From: Bacteriovoracaceae bacterium UBA4097
GTDB lineage: Bacteria > Bdellovibrionota > Bacteriovoracia > Bacteriovoracales > Bacteriovoracaceae
Reading direction: 5' to 3'
DNA length: 50,126 bases
NCBI GenBank assembly: GCA_002381765.1
Contig: DFXX01000019.1
Span: 1 to 50,126 of the forward strand
Shown here: one piece after another, positions 30,778-40,092 of the stretch
Layout of the letters: each line of letters starts with the position of its first letter
Position numbering within the stretch: position 1 is the first letter of the stretch
Notes under the pieces: model-generated
The model's database searches: none
What the model was told of the DNA's origin: nothing
Seen by the model: the letters and a program-made list of their open reading frames with translations, nothing else
Made by a program: the position numbers and the translations under genes

Positions 30778-33629
30778 ACTTTAAAGTAATCAGCAATCTC
30801 TTCACAGGCTTCTTTAAGGGGCAGCGATACGATTTGATAAGGCTCCATGAGTTTTTGGAAAGTTCTAAGAGTCCCACCCTTCCAGCGTTTGACTCTGTTA
30901 TCTACCAGAAGAATTGCACCGTGATCACTCTCTGTACGGAGAAGTCTTCCAAACTTTTGATGAAGAGAGCGGGTTCGATGAGCGAGAAAATAATCATTAA
31001 ATTCATTGCCAAATTTAAATTCAAAAAAATCTCTTCTCTTCTGAATCACTAGATCCTGTCTAACATCCGGAATTTTATCCACCACAATAAACTGAAGTTT
31101 TTCACCAGGTATATCGATTCCTTCCCCAAAGCTCTCCATACCGATAAGGATGGCGCTTTCCTCGCGCTTAAACTCTTCCACCACATTTTTTCCAAGGCCT
31201 TGAACGAAGACCGGAATCTTTCCTTCAAACTCCCGAAGCAATATATCCACCGCAATCTCAAAGCGCAGACGAGAGGAGAACAATAAAAGAGTGCGACCAC
31301 CAAGTCGATTGATCAGAGGCATAACTTCTTTAAAGAGATCAGGAACAAAGAGTGGATCCGAAATGTTCCGGGTATCAGCACAGAGGAAGACTTTAGAATT
31401 ATTTTTATAATCATAGACCGCATCTAAGAAGAGGCCCGATTTAAACCTCTTCTCTGGAGTGAGATAAGTATAACCGGTCATCCATTCAATACCCTGCACT
31501 CCTGAATCACCGGAAGCATTTCCTAGTGTCGCCGAAGTAAAGACCACAGATGAGCTCATCATAAGCAGTTCATCATGAATTCTTTTGCCTACATCTATGG
31601 GAGATGACTCCAGGGTATAGCTATCATTTTCTGAGTAGCGCAGAACCGTCGACCAATCTGAAGGCATATCCAAGTAGTGCTTAAAGGCACTACATAGCTT
31701 CTCTAAAACACCAAAGTTCGCTTCAAACACCGCCCATGCCTTGAGTTTCTGAGATTCACCCTTAAAGTCCCGATTCTCCCAGCGAGACATAAACGGCATA
31801 TAGACATTAAAGAGATTGGTCAGAATAAAGTGCATACTCTCAATATGATTAAGAATGGCGGCTGCCTGGCCGTCTTTTAATTCTCCCTTCTTCGGAAAAG
31901 GAAGTTCATTAGAATAGGCAGGATTAAAGTTAGGGAGTTTTTTAAAATATGTTTCAATAACATGAGGTAGACCCTCAAAGTGATCTCTCATCATTTTAAG
32001 ATTAAACTGCGTCTCCTCTCTGATGCGGGTAATAGTATCTTCCACCTGAAATTCATCTTCCATATGGGAGAGCAAATAAATAAGTGCCCCCATCCCTTGC
32101 GGCATATTCTTTAGAAAAGACTCCATATTGCGATGAGAGACTTCTACGGTATAGGCCTTAGTGGCTTCATGCTCTAGACGATGGGCCTCATCCACCACAA
32201 TGTACTGAGGTCTTGGAAGGCTTCTGGGCCAGTTCAGCATGAGTGCGTGATTACCTATAATGAGCTTCGCTTCTTTGGCTTCCTTTAATCCCTGCTGGTA
32301 GGAGCATTGATTTACAAAAGGACAGTTCTGTCCCCCACAGGCCCGATAATCCACCGTCAGAGTGGCTTCCTTTTCTGCCAGTTCAGGAACCAATCTTTTT
32401 AAGACGTATGGGATCTGCTCACGGGTGAGCTTCTTTGGATATGTGACTCGGGTGTTGTGGAAAAAGAGCATCTCAAAGTATGCCTTGGTGAAGGTCTCCC
32501 CTAGAGGCACCAGAAACGAAGCTTCCTCATTGTCCTCTCTGAAAAGAAGCTCACATAGATGATTATTACTTCCTACTAATCTCACGACCTTGGTCTCTTC
32601 GGTTAGACCCAAGAGCCGCTTCATCTGAGGCACATCTTTGGCCAGTGCCTGATCCTGAAGGGTCTTGGTTCCGGTGGCCACGAGGCAAGTTTCTTTTTCA
32701 TTAATGGCAAACAACAGAGAGGGCAAGAGATAGCCCATCGTTTTACCAGTACCAGTAGGCGCCTGGATAAGAGCATGAACTCGATTCTTAAAGGCCTGAC
32801 CTACTCTTAGGGCCAGAGCCTCTTGAGCCGCGCGGTATTTATAATGAGGAAGAAGCGTATTGATCTTGGAATCCGATCTCAAGATGTTTTGAATATTTTG
32901 ACCCGAAAAAGAATTTTCAAACTGAAGACCTGTTGAGGTTTCTTCCACGGATACTTTTAGACTCGAGAGGTATCTCTTGGCCGTATCTTCCAGAGGAAAA
33001 TCAATTTGCTCACTGATTGAGAGCAGTTCCTCCCGGGAAAGCTTGAAGAATTTCTTGAACCAAAATTCTTCCGGAAACTCCATGAAGACTTCGCTTAGCT
33101 TCAGCCTTAACTCATTGTCGTAATGAACTTGGAAAGTAGCAACCAGAATGGTTTTCAAAAGATCTCTTGAATCCGCGAGACCTCGATGCTCTTCTTTTTC
33201 GGCAATGCCCAGGAGATTGATGAAATATTCTAGATTTAATGTAGAGGCTTCTGGAAAAAGCAAAGCGAGGTAGAAAAGAGAATCCTGATAAGTCTCTCTG
33301 CCCGCGACTTGCGGGAGGCGATCAAAGTGCCTCTTTAAGAAGCTTTCCTCAAATGATGCATTATGTGCTAAAAGTGAATGAGATTCGAGAGACATCAACT
33401 CTGGCTCAACCTGCGACCAGAGTGGGGCCTTACGGATATGATCGTTGGAAATACCCGTCAATTTTGTAATAAATGATGATACGGGATTTTCAATGCGAAC
33501 TAAGGACGAATAACTTCTGACGAGTTTAGTATCCTCAAATTGCAAAAATCCCAGATCGATGATTTCATCGGTCGCAGGATTCACCCCAGTGGTTTCAATA
33601 TCTATGACGGCCCAGGCACCAAGTCCCAT
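30774..33629 (-). CDS. dinG: DinG-like helicase with N-terminal 3'-5' exonuclease domain
   Basis: The 951-residue product joins a DnaQ/DEDD exonuclease (about 1-170: VIDIETTG, then LLAHNASFEESFL, with HRGLADSRD) to an XPD/DinG superfamily 2 helicase. Walker A is APTGTGKT, the Walker B box is VDEAH, and four cysteines in HLCE, RACGGQNC and NQC match the DinG [4Fe-4S] positions. Motif V/VI regions MESFGEGIDIPGE and FGRLLRTESDHG follow. The exonuclease-helicase fusion is usual in Firmicutes DinG; here the Fe-S cysteines are kept too. ATG at 33629 has AAAGGA six bases before it. Role: repair of R-loops or stalled forks, inferred. Confidence 0.9.
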   Translation of the reverse strand: MGLGAWAVIDIETTGVNPATDEIIDLGFLQFEDTKLVRSYSSLVRIENPVSSFITKLTGISNDHIRKAPLWSQVEPELMSLESHSLLAHNASFEESFLKRHFDRLPQVAGRETYQDSLFYLALLFPEASTLNLEYFINLLGIAEKEEHRGLADSRDLLKTILVATFQVHYDNELRLKLSEVFMEFPEEFWFKKFFKLSREELLSISEQIDFPLEDTAKRYLSSLKVSVEETSTGLQFENSFSGQNIQNILRSDSKINTLLPHYKYRAAQEALALRVGQAFKNRVHALIQAPTGTGKTMGYLLPSLLFAINEKETCLVATGTKTLQDQALAKDVPQMKRLLGLTEETKVVRLVGSNNHLCELLFREDNEEASFLVPLGETFTKAYFEMLFFHNTRVTYPKKLTREQIPYVLKRLVPELAEKEATLTVDYRACGGQNCPFVNQCSYQQGLKEAKEAKLIIGNHALMLNWPRSLPRPQYIVVDEAHRLEHEATKAYTVEVSHRNMESFLKNMPQGMGALIYLLSHMEDEFQVEDTITRIREETQFNLKMMRDHFEGLPHVIETYFKKLPNFNPAYSNELPFPKKGELKDGQAAAILNHIESMHFILTNLFNVYMPFMSRWENRDFKGESQKLKAWAVFEANFGVLEKLCSAFKHYLDMPSDWSTVLRYSENDSYTLESSPIDVGKRIHDELLMMSSSVVFTSATLGNASGDSGVQGIEWMTGYTYLTPEKRFKSGLFLDAVYDYKNNSKVFLCADTRNISDPLFVPDLFKEVMPLINRLGGRTLLLFSSRLRFEIAVDILLREFEGKIPVFVQGLGKNVVEEFKREESAILIGMESFGEGIDIPGEKLQFIVVDKIPDVRQDLVIQKRRDFFEFKFGNEFNDYFLAHRTRSLHQKFGRLLRTESDHGAILLVDNRVKRWKGGTLRTFQKLMEPYQIVSLPLKEACEEIADYFKV

Positions 33630-33736
33630 GGAGTATCCTTTATGCAAAGTGACAATAAGGACCTACCATAAAATGATATGCAGACTTTCGTCAATTATGC
33701 TAGCTTGCATTAAATCTGATTTTTCAAAGAGGACAT

Positions 33737-34126
33737 ATGGAAGCCATCATCATGCAGGTCCAATCTTTCCTGATCGTCGCTCTGATGCTCGTAGGAATAC
33801 TTTTTCGTAAACGCCGATCTTTACACGTGAAGATTATGAGTATTGCCATGATTTGGGATGTGATTCTTATCCTTCAAATTGAACTAAGTCGTTCGGCCAT
33901 TTTAAAAGCTTCAAACGCTGTCTCAAATGCTCTGATTCTCAACATCCATGTTTCCATCGCTGTTTCTACCGTCCTCTTGTACGGGTATATGGTCTACAGT
34001 GGCAGAGCAATGCTTTCTGGTAAGGTACATTTTCGAAAAAATCATCGTATAATGGGCTACACTACCTTCTTTATGAGAATCATGACTTTTGTAACCAGCT
34101 TCTGGGCCGTAGTGCCTAAGGAATAA
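33737..34126 (+). CDS. Small polytopic membrane protein (DUF420-like)
   Basis: The 129 residues form about four membrane helices. His residues in ILNIHVSIAVST and FRKNHRIMGYT, and Arg/Lys clusters between helices, resemble the small DUF420-like/cytochrome-b561-like proteins, but the assignment is loose. AGAGGA lies four bases before the ATG. It opens a run of four closely spaced plus-strand genes (this gene, bolA, grxD, FAD oxidoreductase), with bolA starting one base after its stop. Confidence 0.65.
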   Translation: MEAIIMQVQSFLIVALMLVGILFRKRRSLHVKIMSIAMIWDVILILQIELSRSAILKASNAVSNALILNIHVSIAVSTVLLYGYMVYSGRAMLSGKVHFRKNHRIMGYTTFFMRIMTFVTSFWAVVPKE

Positions 34127-34127
34127 G

Positions 34128-34385
34128 ATGAATAATGAATTTCAATTTGTAGAAGATATTATTAAAACAGGCTTACCAGATGCCCAGGTTCTAGTGGAAG
34201 ATATGACAGGAACTCGTGATCATCTGGCCATTACCGTTATCAGTGATGGCTTTAAAGGCAAGATGCTTTTTGAGCAGCACCAACTTCTTATGAGTTTACT
34301 AAAGGAAGAATTACAGAGTCGCATCCACGCTGTTAAACTTCAGACGTATACCAAAGAAAAATATCAACAACTTCAAGAAGGATAA
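34128..34385 (+). CDS. bolA: BolA-family protein
   Basis: An 85-residue BolA/IbaG fold: residues include DMTGTRDHLAITVISDGFKGKMLFEQHQLLMSLL..., the helix-turn class II KH-like pattern, and the His in HAVKLQTYTKE that is used with monothiol glutaredoxin to bind [2Fe-2S]. The neighbouring grxD gene, six bases downstream, is the known physical partner. Likely role: Fe-S trafficking. Confidence 0.85.
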   Translation: MNNEFQFVEDIIKTGLPDAQVLVEDMTGTRDHLAITVISDGFKGKMLFEQHQLLMSLLKEELQSRIHAVKLQTYTKEKYQQLQEG

Positions 34386-34390
34386 GAAAT

Positions 34391-34762
34391 ATGTCTAACT
34401 CATTCAATGTCATCAATAATGATATCCAGGAAATTTCCGAACTCGATAAGTCGCAAGAACTAAAAACACAAATTGAGACTTTATTAGGCAGCTCGAAAGT
34501 CGTACTTTTCATGAAAGGTAATGCTGAGATGCCGATGTGTGGATTTTCTGCCAACACTGTGGCGATCCTTAAGCACCTGGCCGTTCCCTTTAAGACCTTC
34601 AATATCTTAAATGACCCAGAAATCCGCCAAGGTCTTAAAGACTTTTCGAATTGGCCTACCTTTCCGCAACTTTATGTGGGTGGAAAGCTAATTGGTGGAA
34701 ATGATATCGTAACAGAAATGTACCAATCTGGTGAGCTTCAAGAGTTCTTAAAGAACAGCTAA
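34391..34762 (+). CDS. grxD: Monothiol glutaredoxin (CGFS type)
   Basis: The 123 residues contain the active CGFS at Cys50 (MPMCGFSANTV), followed by the GSH-binding WPTFPQLYVGGKLIGGNDIV. CGFS glutaredoxins bridge [2Fe-2S] clusters with glutathione and hand them to targets, usually with BolA. The N-terminal 25 residues precede the normal Grx fold, slightly longer than E. coli GrxD. It sits between bolA and the FAD oxidoreductase with no room for a promoter. Confidence 0.95.
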   Translation: MSNSFNVINNDIQEISELDKSQELKTQIETLLGSSKVVLFMKGNAEMPMCGFSANTVAILKHLAVPFKTFNILNDPEIRQGLKDFSNWPTFPQLYVGGKLIGGNDIVTEMYQSGELQEFLKNS

Positions 34763-34766
34763 AATT

Positions 34767-36026
34767 ATGAAAAGAGTTATCGGTAAAATTAATCCTCAGG
34801 ATCGTCATGTTACCATATGGGGAGCAGGCTTCTCTGGTCTAGTTCTTGGATATTATCTCAAGAAGAGTGGCTACCGTATAACCATCTACGAAAAATCAAA
34901 TAGAGTTGGTGGGAAAATCCATACTAAAAAGACGCCCTACGGACCTGCTGAGACGGGGGCCAATGCCCTATATCTCAATCCAGAAGGCCTTGAGTTGGTT
35001 AGAGAGCTTGGGCTCGACCCTATACCTGCGACAAAAAAACTTCGTCGTCTACTACTCCTGAATGGTAAACCAAGAAGGCCATTATCTTTAGGACTAATAA
35101 CCAGACTTGCTGTCAGTACTAAAAATAGACCACCGCTCATTTCAGATGGACTCACCGTCGCTGAATTCTTTCGTCCCTTTTTAGGCCAGGATGTTGTAGA
35201 TCATTATCTCTCACCTGCCCTGGGAGGAATTTATGCAATTCCTGCTGAAAATCTGCATTTTAAAAGTATTTTTGAGGAAGCTGCTAAAAGATCCCAATTC
35301 TCATCCTACTGGGAATTTATCAAGATGATGATTCAGGCCCGCAAAAATGCTCCTAAAGCCGATCTTCAAGGAACTGTTAGCTTTGAAGGGGGAATGCAAG
35401 CAATTATAAATAAGCTTGCTGAGCAGTTGAAGGGTGACATTAAACTTAATTATAAAGAGAAATTCAGAATTAAGGGCAACACCGTTGTTTGTACCGATGC
35501 CTTCGCAGCTTCTGAGCTTACTTTAGAAGTTCGCCCAGAAATTTCGGCAGAACTAGGAAGAATACGCTACCAAGAACTCTCCTCAGTCACTGTGTTTTTG
35601 AAGAGAGAGATTAAATCCTTAAAACGCTCTTTTGGTGTCTTAATTCCTAGTAAGACTGGCTTCAATGCCTCTGGCATCTTAAATAACAAGGCCATTTTTC
35701 CTGCAAATAATCCCAATGTCTTTTCATACACTTTCATTTGTCGGAAGCCTGTAACAGAAGAAGAGATCTATGAGGACATTAAGAAGCTTTATCCAGAATT
35801 CGTTCCTGAGGATGTAGATCACCTCGAGAACACTTACTGGGGTAAAGGAATACCTCAGTACAATATTCAGCGGTATTTAAGTATTAAGAAGCTCCACCAG
35901 CTAGCTCGTCAGGAAACAAACTTTGCTATCTTTGGTAATTACATGGCAGGCATCAGCTTGCGAGAAATGGTTGTGGCGGCTAAAAACTTTGCCAAAAATC
36001 CTACGGATTACTCAGAAATAAAATAG
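34767..36026 (+). CDS. FAD-dependent amine-oxidase family protein, protoporphyrinogen-oxidase-like
   Basis: 419 residues with the N-terminal dinucleotide motif IWGAGFSGLVLGYYLKKSGY, acidic strand end IYEKSNRVGGK and the GANALYLNPEG loop seen in HemY-type protoporphyrinogen oxidases. The C-terminal segment FGNYMAGISLREMVVAAKNF resembles the GNYxxGxxxxxCixxG region of that family, but without the Cys. Coproporphyrinogen or another FAD oxidase is possible. It ends the bolA-grxD operon and is convergent with the next gene, one base apart. Confidence 0.75.
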   Translation: MKRVIGKINPQDRHVTIWGAGFSGLVLGYYLKKSGYRITIYEKSNRVGGKIHTKKTPYGPAETGANALYLNPEGLELVRELGLDPIPATKKLRRLLLLNGKPRRPLSLGLITRLAVSTKNRPPLISDGLTVAEFFRPFLGQDVVDHYLSPALGGIYAIPAENLHFKSIFEEAAKRSQFSSYWEFIKMMIQARKNAPKADLQGTVSFEGGMQAIINKLAEQLKGDIKLNYKEKFRIKGNTVVCTDAFAASELTLEVRPEISAELGRIRYQELSSVTVFLKREIKSLKRSFGVLIPSKTGFNASGILNNKAIFPANNPNVFSYTFICRKPVTEEEIYEDIKKLYPEFVPEDVDHLENTYWGKGIPQYNIQRYLSIKKLHQLARQETNFAIFGNYMAGISLREMVVAAKNFAKNPTDYSEIK

Positions 36027-36027
36027 A

Positions 36028-37704
36028 TTATTCCATTAAGTCTTCCAGACTAAGCATGGCGTTCATGCGCCCGTTACCGTCAGAGAGAAAATCTACCTTC
36101 TCAAGTCCCAGGTCTCTGAATTCCGGATAACGAAGTTCAATGATATCTTTATTGGTTAAGCTACTCAGTTTTGCCCTAATAGTATCAACAACTTTACCCT
36201 TGAACCTTGGAATGCTGCCAACTGAGCTGACAATATTGAACTCTGGTTTTCCCTTGATGAGCGTTTCATCTGAGAGATCAACATCATTAAGTCTTACGAT
36301 AGCAACTGGCTCATCATCATGCTTTTCTATTCTCAAAGAGATATCAAGTACCAGTGGAAATCTAATCTCTTTTGCCCCAAGGGTAAAGGACTCAAGGCGA
36401 GATGGCCTATAAATAACATCCATAAGAAGTGTACCAGAATCCCCTTTACGGTCCATTCTCATCGTTACCCTATTTGGCCCTAACTCTACCCCAGCTTCAT
36501 CCAACGCCGACTTCCAGAGACCGGCATCATAAGTCGTCACTAAGAGCTTATTAAGGTAATCTTCCGAGATACTGGCAACTAAATTAGCATCTCCTCTGTC
36601 CATAAGATTTTTCATGGTGGCCATAGAAGCCAGGTGAAGCTTTTGATTAAGACGAGTTTCGGAAGTTTTTGTTACTTTATTATCAAGACATTTTTCTTTC
36701 AACCTCTCAAAATTCTTTGTAGTACAGAAATCCCCTGGGATTTGAACCTCGATGTGATTTTCTCCCATCGTATTCTTAAAGCGAGAAATCTCCATTTGAC
36801 TCTTAATTAAGTCACTTGAGAGCCAATACTCTTTTCCGAGTTTAATTTTACCAAATACACTTGTTGTTGATTTAGCAGTTTGAGTTTTTAAGACATTTGC
36901 TGCTTGAGCGAGCAAGATCCCTTTAATGGCAGAATGTTTTTTTCTTAAAAGTTTTTCTATCTTTTCGGAAGAGAACTCAATGGATTTTGATCCGATTTTA
37001 ATTTCTACCTCTGGAATAATAATACGTTCATAATCAAGCTCAATGTCATCCGGATACTTCAAAAGTGAGGTTGCCATTTCGTGAAAGTTAGCATTTTGTA
37101 GCTGGAGCTGATAAAAATCTTTTTGATCTTGAATTTTGATCTTGGTGAATAGATTAATCAGCCTGTCTTCTCTGCCTTGGATGCGAGGCTTAATGATATC
37201 AATTTGTATGATCGGAGAAGTGCCTTTTCCATTAGCATTTGGTATGACTAAGGAAAATGATAATTTGTCTGCATTAAGCGAAATTTCCGAAGCTGAAAAA
37301 TCAGTAGCGATGACCAAACCGTCGGATAGTTCCTGGGCCGATTTAAGATTGGTTCGAAAGTCTTTTACCTCATAATTGAATCCTTGCATTTCTACTTTCG
37401 TTTGAGCGTTCGTGAGACGAAGGCCAATAACATTTCCAAGGTCATTAATAAGAGGGAGAGCATCACTGGGTAGATATTCCCCAAGGTTAGCTTCGGTAAT
37501 AATAATTGTTTCATTGAAACGGGCCTTAAATGGGTCTTGCACGCCATGATTACTCATTAACAAACGAAGCTTATTAATAAGAAGACCTGACCAATTATAA
37601 TCTAGCTTCGAATCAACCAAGATATCCGGCGACTCAAAATGAGCTGCTCTCCCAGGAAGTGCAACAAGTAAGCTCATCAACATAAGTCCAGTTAATTTAA
37701 TCAT
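36028..37704 (-). CDS. Secreted protein, paralogue of the next gene; possible TULIP/BPI-like fold
   Basis: 558 residues with a signal peptide (MIKLTGLMLMSLLVALPGRAAH). It has two beta-rich halves with a helical segment in each, as in BPI-like proteins: IIIPEVEIKIGSKSIEFSSE then KLLRKKHSAIKGILLAQA near 215-260, and ISEDYLNKLLVTTYDAGLWK near 378. The latter is similar by eye to the C-terminal half of BPI. The adjacent 37713-39518 gene has the same two signatures. Two cysteines lie close together (CTTKNFERLKEKC). AAGGTG lies before the ATG, eight bases after the paralogue. Lipid or LPS binding is a hypothesis from fold pattern only. Confidence 0.6.
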   Translation of the reverse strand: MIKLTGLMLMSLLVALPGRAAHFESPDILVDSKLDYNWSGLLINKLRLLMSNHGVQDPFKARFNETIIITEANLGEYLPSDALPLINDLGNVIGLRLTNAQTKVEMQGFNYEVKDFRTNLKSAQELSDGLVIATDFSASEISLNADKLSFSLVIPNANGKGTSPIIQIDIIKPRIQGREDRLINLFTKIKIQDQKDFYQLQLQNANFHEMATSLLKYPDDIELDYERIIIPEVEIKIGSKSIEFSSEKIEKLLRKKHSAIKGILLAQAANVLKTQTAKSTTSVFGKIKLGKEYWLSSDLIKSQMEISRFKNTMGENHIEVQIPGDFCTTKNFERLKEKCLDNKVTKTSETRLNQKLHLASMATMKNLMDRGDANLVASISEDYLNKLLVTTYDAGLWKSALDEAGVELGPNRVTMRMDRKGDSGTLLMDVIYRPSRLESFTLGAKEIRFPLVLDISLRIEKHDDEPVAIVRLNDVDLSDETLIKGKPEFNIVSSVGSIPRFKGKVVDTIRAKLSSLTNKDIIELRYPEFRDLGLEKVDFLSDGNGRMNAMLSLEDLME

Positions 37705-37712
37705 CTGACACC

Positions 37713-39518
37713 TTATCTAAGATTAGGATTCTTACTGTTAAATTTTATGTCTGCAATCTCAAGGTTAAGTAAGAGATAGGCAGACTGGTCTATCGTGATT
37801 AATTTCGGCTTAAATTCAACTCCGGATTGATTCATAAACTGAGAAAGATCAATTTCATAACTCTTTTGAGTGAAGTCAGAAAGAGAGACTTTCAGTTCCT
37901 CCATGACTCCTTTTCTCACAATCTCGTGCATCTTTCCAACATTGGTCTCATAACCAAAAGTGTTGATAAGCCCGTCATTTTCAAATGGAGACTTTACAAA
38001 AAGTGACAAAGACATCGTCCCATCAGGGAGAGTCTTAAATCCTGGTTGAACATCAATTTGGATCGGAAAATAAATAACGGCACCGTTATTGTTTCTTTCT
38101 AAGAATGAGGCAATGCGGTTTTTAAGCCACTGAGCGATATTGCCAGAGTGAAGCTTTTTAAGGTCTACTGACGAGTTTACGATTACTGAAAAACTCTCAT
38201 CAGGATTAAAATGCAGCTTTACATTTACAATGGAGAAGCCTTGGACTTTAGCGAATTCATTAAAGAGTTCCTGAAATAACCCCGTTGAATTAACCAAATC
38301 TAAGGCCCCATTTATTAATGGCTCTGAGATCGCGAGATTAATATCTTCTGTTCTATGAGAACTTAAATTCAACTTCGGTAATCTGCGGTCAGAATTTCCC
38401 AGCGTATTTTGAATATTCATGGACCGATTATTCAATACAAAGCTCAAAAGTCCTGTCAATTCAATGTCTTTATTTCCAGGAGTAGCTATTTTTCTAAGTG
38501 AGAGATCGACTTGAGCATGATGAATAACATCAGCAATCTGTCTCATCATACTATCTATTGGATCTGTCTTCTGAGCCGAGCCATTTAACATCGGTCTAAC
38601 ATAGTCACGAACTAACTGGCCGTATCTTTCTGGTAAATTAATATAATCGATAAATTTAACCGGAGAATCTTTCTCATAGACTCTCCAGGAAGTTGCAATC
38701 TGTTGGTTAACTAGATAGACATTAACCATTTCCGCCAAGTCAGAAGCGATAAAGTCGGCAGCAAAACTTAAAAGTTTTGTCCCTAGAAAAGTCTTTCTTT
38801 TCATAATTTCATTTTTTAAGCGAGAAGTATCAAGTTCTGTTTCTTGTCCGTTGATAACAATGGCAATTCTCGGAACAACAACTGACTTAAAGTTCACATC
38901 GATGGTTGGAGATTGCTTAGACTCGAGATTTGATTCAACAGATAAGACCTTGAGACGGGCCACATTTCCATCGGTTCTCAATCTTAACACTGCAGTAATG
39001 GATACGGGTTTATTTTTAGTCGTGATCTTAACGTCAGAAAGAGTTGCCTGAAGACCATTCCCACACTTCTTTGAAGAACGGTGTCGGTCTTCACAGAGAC
39101 TCAGTTGCGCCCCCCTAACCTCGATCTTTGGTAAGCTAATACTTAAACGCAGATCAAAACCATTTTCTTTAGAGTTAAAGATAGTAGTCTTTAAGCTCTT
39201 ATGATCAACATCTCCAGTTATTTTTATATCAGTCGTACTTAAGTGAAAATTCAAGTCACTTCTAAGATCAAGATTACTTATCTCATTAACTACTGAAACA
39301 ATAGGATTTGAGAGGAGTTGCTCCTTAGGTAATTTGAAATCATACACATTCATAGGAATGAGTACGGTCCTGCTCTCTGGAGTAGAGGTATTATACTTTA
39401 AGGCCATTTCCATGATTTTAAGCATTCCGTTTTCATTCAGTCTGAGGGCAAGCTGCTCTTGGGCCAGTACTCCCCAGGAAAGGCATGATAAACAAAATGT
39501 AATAATCCATGACTTCAT
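37713..39518 (-). CDS. Secreted paralogue, possible TULIP/BPI-like lipid-binding fold
   Basis: 601 residues from the ATG at 39518, chosen because AGGAG lies just upstream and a signal peptide MKSWIITFCLSCLSWGVLA follows directly. Matching signatures with the neighbour are VVVPRIAIVINGQETELDTS and AISEPLINGALDLVNSTGLF (about residue 393). It has a strand-rich repeat of each half and a Cys pair (CEDRHRSSKKC). The downstream gene follows eight bases after the stop, so the pair is one operon. Export to the periplasm or cell surface is likely; ligand is unknown. Confidence 0.6.
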   Translation of the reverse strand: MKSWIITFCLSCLSWGVLAQEQLALRLNENGMLKIMEMALKYNTSTPESRTVLIPMNVYDFKLPKEQLLSNPIVSVVNEISNLDLRSDLNFHLSTTDIKITGDVDHKSLKTTIFNSKENGFDLRLSISLPKIEVRGAQLSLCEDRHRSSKKCGNGLQATLSDVKITTKNKPVSITAVLRLRTDGNVARLKVLSVESNLESKQSPTIDVNFKSVVVPRIAIVINGQETELDTSRLKNEIMKRKTFLGTKLLSFAADFIASDLAEMVNVYLVNQQIATSWRVYEKDSPVKFIDYINLPERYGQLVRDYVRPMLNGSAQKTDPIDSMMRQIADVIHHAQVDLSLRKIATPGNKDIELTGLLSFVLNNRSMNIQNTLGNSDRRLPKLNLSSHRTEDINLAISEPLINGALDLVNSTGLFQELFNEFAKVQGFSIVNVKLHFNPDESFSVIVNSSVDLKKLHSGNIAQWLKNRIASFLERNNNGAVIYFPIQIDVQPGFKTLPDGTMSLSLFVKSPFENDGLINTFGYETNVGKMHEIVRKGVMEELKVSLSDFTQKSYEIDLSQFMNQSGVEFKPKLITIDQSAYLLLNLEIADIKFNSKNPNLR

Positions 39519-39712
39519 GGAAACTCCTATCGATTGGTTTAAGTCATACCTGCAATCCAAAGGCCAATTATCCGATCGAAAAACTATGGATTTAAACAGA
39601 CACAGCTGTCTAAAGTTTGGACATCTTTTAGGCGAGTGTTGATTTTTTTCACTTTTTCAATAGCTTGCACCCGAATCTCGTACACTACTCCAATATTCCT
39701 GGAGGTATCGAA

Positions 39713-40087
39713 GTGAAGAAGAGCGTCTACATCATGGTCATTTTGGCACTGACATCTAGTGCGGAAGCTTGCCAATGTTTTCCCAGCTATACCTCTAAGA
39801 CCTATCAAGAGATAAAAGAAACCTGGTACGGCAAAAGGGTAAGATACTCCTGCCTTTATGAATGTGAAGGCAATGGATCAAAGGAAGTTATAGAAGGTTT
39901 TCATCAGAAGAAGATCATGGGTAAAGAGAGTGGAAATGAAATCGTCTGTGACGGAACGATTTATAAAGAGACCTATGTTAGTTCCACCGGTTGGTTTAGA
40001 TGGGATTATGTAGGTAGTGAGTGGTTCCCCCCGACTGAATCCAATTCAAAAGATCTTAAAAATTGGTCAAAGAAAAACTGTAAGTAG
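39713..40087 (+). CDS. Small secreted cysteine-rich protein
   Basis: No known family. The GTG at 39713 is chosen because GGAGG (39701-39705) lies seven bases upstream; the protein is then 124 residues starting with a signal peptide VKKSVYIMVILALTSSAEA. The mature part has six cysteines (ACQCF, SCLYEC, EIVCDG and a terminal NCK), likely disulfide-bonded. Trp/Tyr-rich segments GWFRWDYVGSEWFPP are near the end. It is a lone gene, divergent from the 37713-39518 paralogue. Confidence 0.75.
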   Translation: MKKSVYIMVILALTSSAEACQCFPSYTSKTYQEIKETWYGKRVRYSCLYECEGNGSKEVIEGFHQKKIMGKESGNEIVCDGTIYKETYVSSTGWFRWDYVGSEWFPPTESNSKDLKNWSKKNCK

Positions 40088-40092
40088 AAAAG

